DNA of 37,436 nucleotides, from the NCBI GenBank assembly GCA_021821605.1, contig JAKACG010000002.1:1-37436 (forward strand), in the 5' to 3' direction. Below the pieces are notes generated by a model that worked only from the letters and a program-made list of their open reading frames with translations, searched no databases and was not told the DNA's origin. The stretch comes from Microcaldota archaeon (GTDB lineage Archaea > Micrarchaeota > Micrarchaeia > Micrarchaeales > CABMGC01). This document shows, in pieces, positions 32,497-37,436 of the stretch. The translations under genes and the position numbers were made by a program. Numbering within the stretch: position 1 is the first letter of the stretch; each line of letters starts with the position of its first letter.

Positions 32497-33942
32497 ATGA
32501 ATAAAAATGTCTCATATGTTATAGTAGCAATCTTGATAATAGCTGTGCTTTATGTAGCATTTACTTATACTTCTGGAGTTAAATCTGTTGCGACAAACAA
32601 CAGTAAAACCTCAGTACAGCCTTCATCTTCTTCATCTAATACAGTACTTATGTCAATTCAATTAACAGATCCTCCACATGCACCATATGGCACACAAGCA
32701 ATACTTATTTCATACTCTTCATTGGCAATTAAAGTAAACGATGCTAACAACTCATCATCATGGATTTATGGAAGTGGCAGTGGCCAGATAAATCTTATGT
32801 CAATAATTAATCTATCACAGGTTATAGGAAATGTTTATGTTCCAGCTAATGCAACAATAAATCAGATAAGATTCAATGTAACTTCAGCTTCTATAGAAAT
32901 AAACAACACCAACTATTCAGTTACAGTACCTAGTGGTCAAATAACTACAAATATTCGTTCAAGTGCCAAAGCAGCAGCAAACTCAAGTATATTACTAGAT
33001 TTATCTCCAACAATAGCTACAATAATAACCTCTAATTCTACTATATTTGTACTTGTACCTTCTTTAAAAGCAATAATTGTAGGTAGCACAGCGGTAAACT
33101 CAAATGCTCATAACTTGACAATAGGCGCAAGGGTTAAGCTTAACTCTTCAGAGCGTGTAAATCTAGAAAATTCGGTACCTAATTTAACTATATTGTCCTC
33201 CTCATTATCGCAAAACAATGCATCTACCTCATTCTCAGTTACAATAAAAAATAATGGGAACCAGAGTGTTGTCCTTAATCATATACTACTTTATGGCAAT
33301 ATAACTTCAAAGATATCAATAAATCAAACACCAATAATACAGATAAACGGTTCTATAGATGGAAAAGAAGGAGTAAATATCTCAAATATAAATATATCAT
33401 CAAAAACAGGTATCGCTGGAAAGTTAAAGGCACAAACAAATTCTCCTCCAGCTGCTCCTTCAAGTCCAACATCAAACTCTGAAGTAAGTTCTAGTTTATC
33501 TATAACTGTAAACACATCAAACTCAAAAGATAACTCAAATATCGGATCAAGTGACAACTCAAATAGTACAATAAAAACAAATGAAACATCAGTCTCAGAT
33601 AAGCAAAACTCTTCAATTTCATCAAAAGAAGGACTTAACAATACTGATAACGCATTAAATGTAGAAGAACATTTGGGGGTTAGCTTAGTAAACTTTAAGG
33701 TTCTAAACTTTTTAATAGCACAGAATGGAAATCTAACACTTCCTAGAGCTTATGCTGAGTTCGAAAATGTAGGTTATACAATACAACCTGGTGCAACAGC
33801 AACATTACAGTTTAATGGAGCAATAGTCTTCGGAAATGAAAATAGCGCTATATCTGCTGAAGTTTCACCTGGAAGAACTTATTCAATAAGGGTAGGAGGA
33901 GAGGAAGGAGCTTCAGCATCAGGCACTGTGGTTGCTTCATAG
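32497..33942 (+). CDS. DUF4382 domain surface protein
   Basis: This 481-residue protein has an N-terminal membrane anchor (NVSYVIVAILIIAVLYVAFTY), then a DUF4382 domain at about residues 48-190 (LMSIQLTDPPHAPYGTQAI, the YVPANATINQIRFNV strand, and SILLDLSPTIATI). A beta-sandwich-like stretch follows, then a low-complexity Ser/Asn linker (about 310-385) and a final beta-rich domain. Many Asn-x-Ser/Thr sites suggest heavy glycosylation, and no Cys is present. ATG 32497 is chosen over 32431 because a TATA-like run (tttttatattta, about 32458-32470) lies about 30 bp upstream. DUF4382 function is unknown. Confidence 0.75.
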   Translation: MNKNVSYVIVAILIIAVLYVAFTYTSGVKSVATNNSKTSVQPSSSSSNTVLMSIQLTDPPHAPYGTQAILISYSSLAIKVNDANNSSSWIYGSGSGQINLMSIINLSQVIGNVYVPANATINQIRFNVTSASIEINNTNYSVTVPSGQITTNIRSSAKAAANSSILLDLSPTIATIITSNSTIFVLVPSLKAIIVGSTAVNSNAHNLTIGARVKLNSSERVNLENSVPNLTILSSSLSQNNASTSFSVTIKNNGNQSVVLNHILLYGNITSKISINQTPIIQINGSIDGKEGVNISNINISSKTGIAGKLKAQTNSPPAAPSSPTSNSEVSSSLSITVNTSNSKDNSNIGSSDNSNSTIKTNETSVSDKQNSSISSKEGLNNTDNALNVEEHLGVSLVNFKVLNFLIAQNGNLTLPRAYAEFENVGYTIQPGATATLQFNGAIVFGNENSAISAEVSPGRTYSIRVGGEEGASASGTVVAS

Positions 33943-34037
33943 TATATTAAAATACATTTAGCCATTTGCTTGATAAAGCTTAAAGGAAGGTTTTTATTAA
34001 TGCTCTACATATACTTCTAAAAATAAATGTGATATAA

Positions 34038-34493
34038 ATGGGAAATAGAAATGTAATCTATGCAATGATAATGGCTCTAGTATTTTTTGCTTTGCCTTTC
34101 GCGGTAAACGCATCAAGTTCTATAAGCAACGGCTTGTCTTTTATTGTAATACGTCCATTAACAAATGGTTCTGTATCTTCAAATTCAAGTTCAGCTACAA
34201 CAACTCCTCCAAATACTAACTCAACAAAAACAACAGTAAACACCACAAAAACTAATACCACCTCAAATAACTCTACTATAAAAACAACAACTGCGGTTAA
34301 CTCTTCAAAGAGTACTACAGCACCAGTTACTTCTGCACCTGTTGTTTCTACACAAAATGGAAGTGGAGGTGTAACAACCCCTACAACATCTAGTTCAAAT
34401 AATCTGGGCACCATTGTTGCTATAGTTGTTATAATTATTATAATAATAGCCGCATATTTGCTCTTAAAGAAACCAAAGACAACAACTACATAA
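34038..34493 (+). CDS. Mucin-like Ser/Thr-rich type I membrane protein
   Basis: This 151-residue protein has a signal peptide (AMIMALVFFALPFAVNASS), a short N-terminal segment, then about 80 residues that are nearly all Thr, Ser, Asn, Pro and Val with many sequons. A C-terminal membrane helix (about 124-143, with a run of seven Ile) and a basic KKPK tail follow. Such a layout is a glycosylated stalk or cell-wall spacer. Low complexity prevents family assignment. It lies between the DUF4382 protein and superoxide dismutase. Confidence 0.65.
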   Translation: MGNRNVIYAMIMALVFFALPFAVNASSSISNGLSFIVIRPLTNGSVSSNSSSATTTPPNTNSTKTTVNTTKTNTTSNNSTIKTTTAVNSSKSTTAPVTSAPVVSTQNGSGGVTTPTTSSSNNLGTIVAIVVIIIIIIAAYLLLKKPKTTTT

Positions 34494-34501
34494 AATACTT
34501 A

Positions 34502-34555
34502 AGTTTTTTATTTTTTTTATTTTTTTATTTACTTTTTTAATTTAATTTTTTATAC
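34502..34555 (+). terminator. Poly-T termination tract
   Basis: Just after the mucin-like gene the plus strand has successive T runs (six to eight Ts each, interrupted by single A or C). Oligo-T tracts of this kind end archaeal transcripts without a hairpin. It would separate the surface-protein gene from sod downstream. Confidence 0.55.
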
Positions 34556-34627
34556 GTTGTTTATTAACCTGCCTATTCTAAACACAAGTAATTTAATTTT
34601 TATATGTTTAAAGTTATTTGTGATAAT

Positions 34628-35254
34628 ATGAGCAATAAAGATGGAGCACATAAGATAAAGGAAATGGTGGTGTCATACGAAAAAGTAAGCACTCTTATGG
34701 ATCAAGATACATATAAATGGCATCATGACACTCATTATGCCGGATATGTGAATAAAAGAAACGAGATAGAAAAGGAGCTACAAACCTCAGATAAAACAAA
34801 GGCAAATGCAAATTATAGTTTGTTACGTTCATTAAAGCTTGAAGAAACCTGGAATGCAAATGGCCAAATTTTACATGAAGTCTATTGGAGCACAATGGGC
34901 GGAGATGGAAAGTTTATTGAGTCTATGTCTATAATAAAAAAAATAAATGAAGATTTTGGTTCATTTGATAACTTCAAGACGGAGTTTGCCGCTGTAGGAA
35001 AGGCAGGCAGAGGATGGGCAGTTCTTGTATATGATCTTTTTAGTGATGGAAAATTAAGGTGCGTAATGTATGACTTCCATAATCAAGGCGGTATAGCAGG
35101 CTCCATTCCAATAATAGCAATAGATATTTTTGAGCATGCATACTATCATAAATATGGTCCTGATAGGGCATCTTACTTAACTGCGCTTATTGACAATATA
35201 GACTGGAAAAAAGCTGATGAAAAATACCAAAAGTATGTATCATTTAAAGTATAG
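34628..35254 (+). CDS. sod: Fe/Mn superoxide dismutase
   Basis: This 208-residue SOD keeps the four metal ligands: His32 in YKWHHDTHYAGYV, His83 in GQILHEVYW, and Asp166 and His170 in IDIFEHAYYHKYG. Tyr40 of the active site is also kept. The usual Asp-x-Trp-Glu-His motif has Phe for Trp. A Gln (Gln80) stands just before the second ligand, a position used by FeSODs, while many archaeal SODs have His there. The metal is therefore uncertain, perhaps iron. ATG 34628 is chosen because a TATA box (tttttatat, about 34596-34604) lies 28 bp upstream; ATG 34604 sits inside that box. Confidence 0.92.
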   Translation: MSNKDGAHKIKEMVVSYEKVSTLMDQDTYKWHHDTHYAGYVNKRNEIEKELQTSDKTKANANYSLLRSLKLEETWNANGQILHEVYWSTMGGDGKFIESMSIIKKINEDFGSFDNFKTEFAAVGKAGRGWAVLVYDLFSDGKLRCVMYDFHNQGGIAGSIPIIAIDIFEHAYYHKYGPDRASYLTALIDNIDWKKADEKYQKYVSFKV

Positions 35255-35347
35255 TCAACTATAGCTTCCATTCTAAAAGTTAAGCATATTAATTGTTAAA
35301 TTAGAATATAATTTATATTTTTCTTTTCTATAACTATTGGTCATTAT

Positions 35348-37408
35348 TTGCATAAAGAATTTAAAGGATTAATTATTACTATTGTTATGCTTACATTGTC
35401 ACTATTGTATCTAATATTTCCATTATCTTTTTCAAGCAGCTCCTTATCGGCAAATGTAAATGTAATATGTCCTTTTAAAGTAGAACTAAACTCTTTTCCT
35501 ACATACATAAAATACTCTGAAATATCCTTAAATTACTCTATAACATCATTATATAATTGCAGCATAGGTAATATTTTTGGCTATCTAAACATAACCTCTA
35601 AAAACTCAAATTCTATAAAATATGAAAAAGTTATAAATTTATCTGGTCTAAACAAGAATTATAACTCAACAATTTTGCTAAATACTTCTTCTTTTCCAGA
35701 TAACTTAACAATTAATCTTTCATTTTCAGGAGAGAATTTTTATAATACAACTAAAAAATCGCTTTTATTGATACTACCAGCAAATATTGTAATATCTAAC
35801 TTCGTAGCAGTTCCAAATCAAACAAACGTAAACTCACAAATTATTTTTAGCATAAATCTTTCAAATATTGGAGACCTAGCTTCAAATAATATACTTATGA
35901 ACTTATCAATTTCAGGTCCAGTTTCAAGTAACCTTACCTTTGATGAGCCTGCGTTATCTCCTGGAGAAAATGAAAATATTACAATAATAGAACCTGAAAA
36001 TTTAACGTCTGTTCCAGGAAGATATAATGCAACTGTATTAATAACCTTTAATACTTCTGGATATCCGAATATAAAAGGCTATTTTAAAAAAAGAATAGCA
36101 TATACTATACTGCAAAATCAGTATGGCACTTCTAGTTCACCATCATCTCCATCACCTCCTAGACCAAAAACCTTTATAACTTCATTTCCGCAGCTTTCAA
36201 TACTAACAGTTCCAATATACATATCTACAGAACAAGGAACCCAAACCACATCTTCTCTAAATATATTTAATACCGGTTCTGTTTCAGAGCTTTTAAACAT
36301 GTCAGTTCCACAAAAATTTTCAAGCATTATATCTTTCTCTTCAAAAAATATTTATATAAATCCTAAATCTTCTCTTTCCATATCCTTGAATTTCATTGGC
36401 AGTAATATTTTAGCACCAGGTTTTTATACCATTCCAATAAACATAACTACTCATATAATAAACGGCTCAAGTGAGACAGAAGAAGAGTTTGTAACATTAG
36501 ATATCTATAATAGCACATATCTAAAACCCACTATCAGTACGCAAGTCATATTAACAAATAATACCTCTGACGCATTCGGAACAATTTATATTTCTGCACC
36601 TTTTAATAAGTCATTATCTAATATAACTTTAATTACAAAACTTCCTTTATCTTTAGCAAAAAATATTTCTCAGATCTCTGCATACGGTATTCAAAACAAT
36701 TTAACTATTTCTAATGGATATTACAATATAAATTGGTATATACCTTATCTAAAAAGAGGCCAAAACACATATGCTTATTATCAAATAAAAAACATATCCG
36801 ACCAGTCCTTTTTACAAAACACGCAGAATATATTTGCAGCTCAGTCAAACTTAACTCCATCAAGTAGTCTTGACATATTAAAAATAAATGTACCTACTTT
36901 CTACACCAACTCTACCAATCGTCTAACTATAACCTCTTTGTATACCGGAACTACCGACAGTAAGGTATCCTTTATATTGTCTAACTATGGGTCTTTAAAC
37001 ATAGAAAATCCGATACAAACATTTAATGTCTCTCCAAATAAGTTGTTTTATACCAACTTTAATATTTCAACTAACTCAAGCACTGGAACAATGTTGATAG
37101 CCCTTTTTATAAAAGGCACAAATGTTAATTATTCTTATTCTATACCTATACTAGTTACAAACAAAATAAATAACACTGAAATAAATACTAAAAAAGCTCA
37201 AAATACAATCAATTCAACAGCTTCTTCTTTTGAATACCTTATAAATTCAACAACAATTTATATTAGCGTTACTTTATTATTTTTATTCATACTGATAGTA
37301 TATTTGGTTACAAAAATGAATAAATCAAGATATAATAAAGAAAGAAGTCAGGAACTTAGAAGAATAAAGGATCAAGTAGAACGTAATTATGATAAAAATA
37401 ATGATTAA
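35348..37408 (+). CDS. Large membrane-anchored surface protein with CARDB/NEW3-like repeats
   Basis: This 686-residue protein has a signal-anchor helix (residues 8-27), a long beta-rich, Asn/Ser-rich exterior part, and a C-terminal membrane helix (about 640-660) with a charged tail. Inside are immunoglobulin-like repeats of the CARDB/NEW3 type, for example NFVAVPNQTNVNSQIIFSIN then LSPGENENITI (about 150-240), and GTQTTSSLNIFNTGSVSELL then LAPGFYTIPINIT (about 295-370). A Pro/Ser linker (SSPSSPSPPRP) separates them. Such domains build extracellular filaments or S-layer-associated proteins. TTG 35348 is used, with a TATA-like tataatttatat at about 35307-35320. Confidence 0.7.
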   Translation: MHKEFKGLIITIVMLTLSLLYLIFPLSFSSSSLSANVNVICPFKVELNSFPTYIKYSEISLNYSITSLYNCSIGNIFGYLNITSKNSNSIKYEKVINLSGLNKNYNSTILLNTSSFPDNLTINLSFSGENFYNTTKKSLLLILPANIVISNFVAVPNQTNVNSQIIFSINLSNIGDLASNNILMNLSISGPVSSNLTFDEPALSPGENENITIIEPENLTSVPGRYNATVLITFNTSGYPNIKGYFKKRIAYTILQNQYGTSSSPSSPSPPRPKTFITSFPQLSILTVPIYISTEQGTQTTSSLNIFNTGSVSELLNMSVPQKFSSIISFSSKNIYINPKSSLSISLNFIGSNILAPGFYTIPINITTHIINGSSETEEEFVTLDIYNSTYLKPTISTQVILTNNTSDAFGTIYISAPFNKSLSNITLITKLPLSLAKNISQISAYGIQNNLTISNGYYNINWYIPYLKRGQNTYAYYQIKNISDQSFLQNTQNIFAAQSNLTPSSSLDILKINVPTFYTNSTNRLTITSLYTGTTDSKVSFILSNYGSLNIENPIQTFNVSPNKLFYTNFNISTNSSTGTMLIALFIKGTNVNYSYSIPILVTNKINNTEINTKKAQNTINSTASSFEYLINSTTIYISVTLLFLFILIVYLVTKMNKSRYNKERSQELRRIKDQVERNYDKNND

Positions 37409-37436
37409 ATGATACCTTATATAATAAAAATATCAT

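Noticed and set aside
33324..33641. Acidic minus-strand ORF within the DUF4382 gene (also 34058-34414)
   Set aside because: These are shadows of Ser/Asn-rich low-complexity coding sequence, which opens long antisense frames.
1..37436. CRISPR array or cas operon
   Set aside because: No regularly spaced repeats were seen and no cas1/cas2 lies near the Cas4-like nuclease.
1..37436. Insertion sequences or transposase genes
   Set aside because: No transposase-like protein or terminal inverted repeat pair is evident; the only mobile signature is the tRNA-bounded interval.

Overview
The window reads as one contig of a compact, AT-rich archaeal genome. Archaeal marks are two tRNA genes with canonical position-37 introns bounded by bulge-helix-bulge-like structures, TATA boxes 25-35 bp upstream of starts that often lack a Shine-Dalgarno, a class I (archaeal) CCA-adding enzyme, a Hef-type helicase, a COG1709-type HTH regulator, a VAT/Cdc48-type N-domain protein and a DUF929 thiol protein. 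Short genes, 0-10 bp convergent gene ends, aerobic and oxidative-stress genes (Mqo, SOD, MsrA/B, VKOR) and two CPA2 antiporters would suit a small acidophilic archaeon such as the ARMAN/Parvarchaeota-Micrarchaeota (DPANN) group. That placement is an inference; no rRNA is present to test it.

Layout. 1-2404: end of a proline-pathway aldehyde dehydrogenase, a DUF192 protein, an unknown protein, a DUF1648-like membrane protein, and an MscL channel whose only sensible start codon is ATA. 2412-5452 (minus): msrB-msrA repair pair, a Cas4/RecB-like nuclease and a cation/proton antiporter. 5525-7696: a small integrated element of about 2.1 kb bounded by a 24-bp direct repeat of the 3' end of tRNA-Ala(CGC). 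It carries a DUF4143 AAA ATPase, a SnoaL-like protein, two operator-like palindromes and a decayed noncoding end.

7821-16147: a metabolic block. Malate:quinone oxidoreductase is divergent from a tight operon of citrate synthase, isocitrate dehydrogenase, MmgE/PrpD dehydratase, phosphosulfolactate synthase (ComA), an unrecognised 468-residue protein and a D-2-hydroxyacid dehydrogenase. The first genes form an oxidative TCA arm in which MmgE/PrpD may do aconitase's job. The last three look like an undescribed sulfolactate/sulfopyruvate module. 16209-24273: information-processing and housekeeping genes (stand-alone VAT-N-like protein, CCA-adding enzyme, PolX, HIT protein, threonine-synthase-like enzyme, KaiC-like ATPase, HTH regulator) plus two membrane proteins.

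24337-37408: cell surface and oxidative folding. A divergent pair of membrane-anchored surface proteins (one with 20 cysteines) shares an AT-rich promoter region, followed by a RecJ-like DHH phosphoesterase, a DUF929-VKOR disulfide-forming pair, a second antiporter overlapping a Hef-like helicase, tRNA-Phe(GAA), a DUF4382 surface protein, a mucin-like membrane protein, superoxide dismutase and a large membrane-anchored surface protein. The Cys-rich surface protein is a plausible client of the DUF929-VKOR pair.
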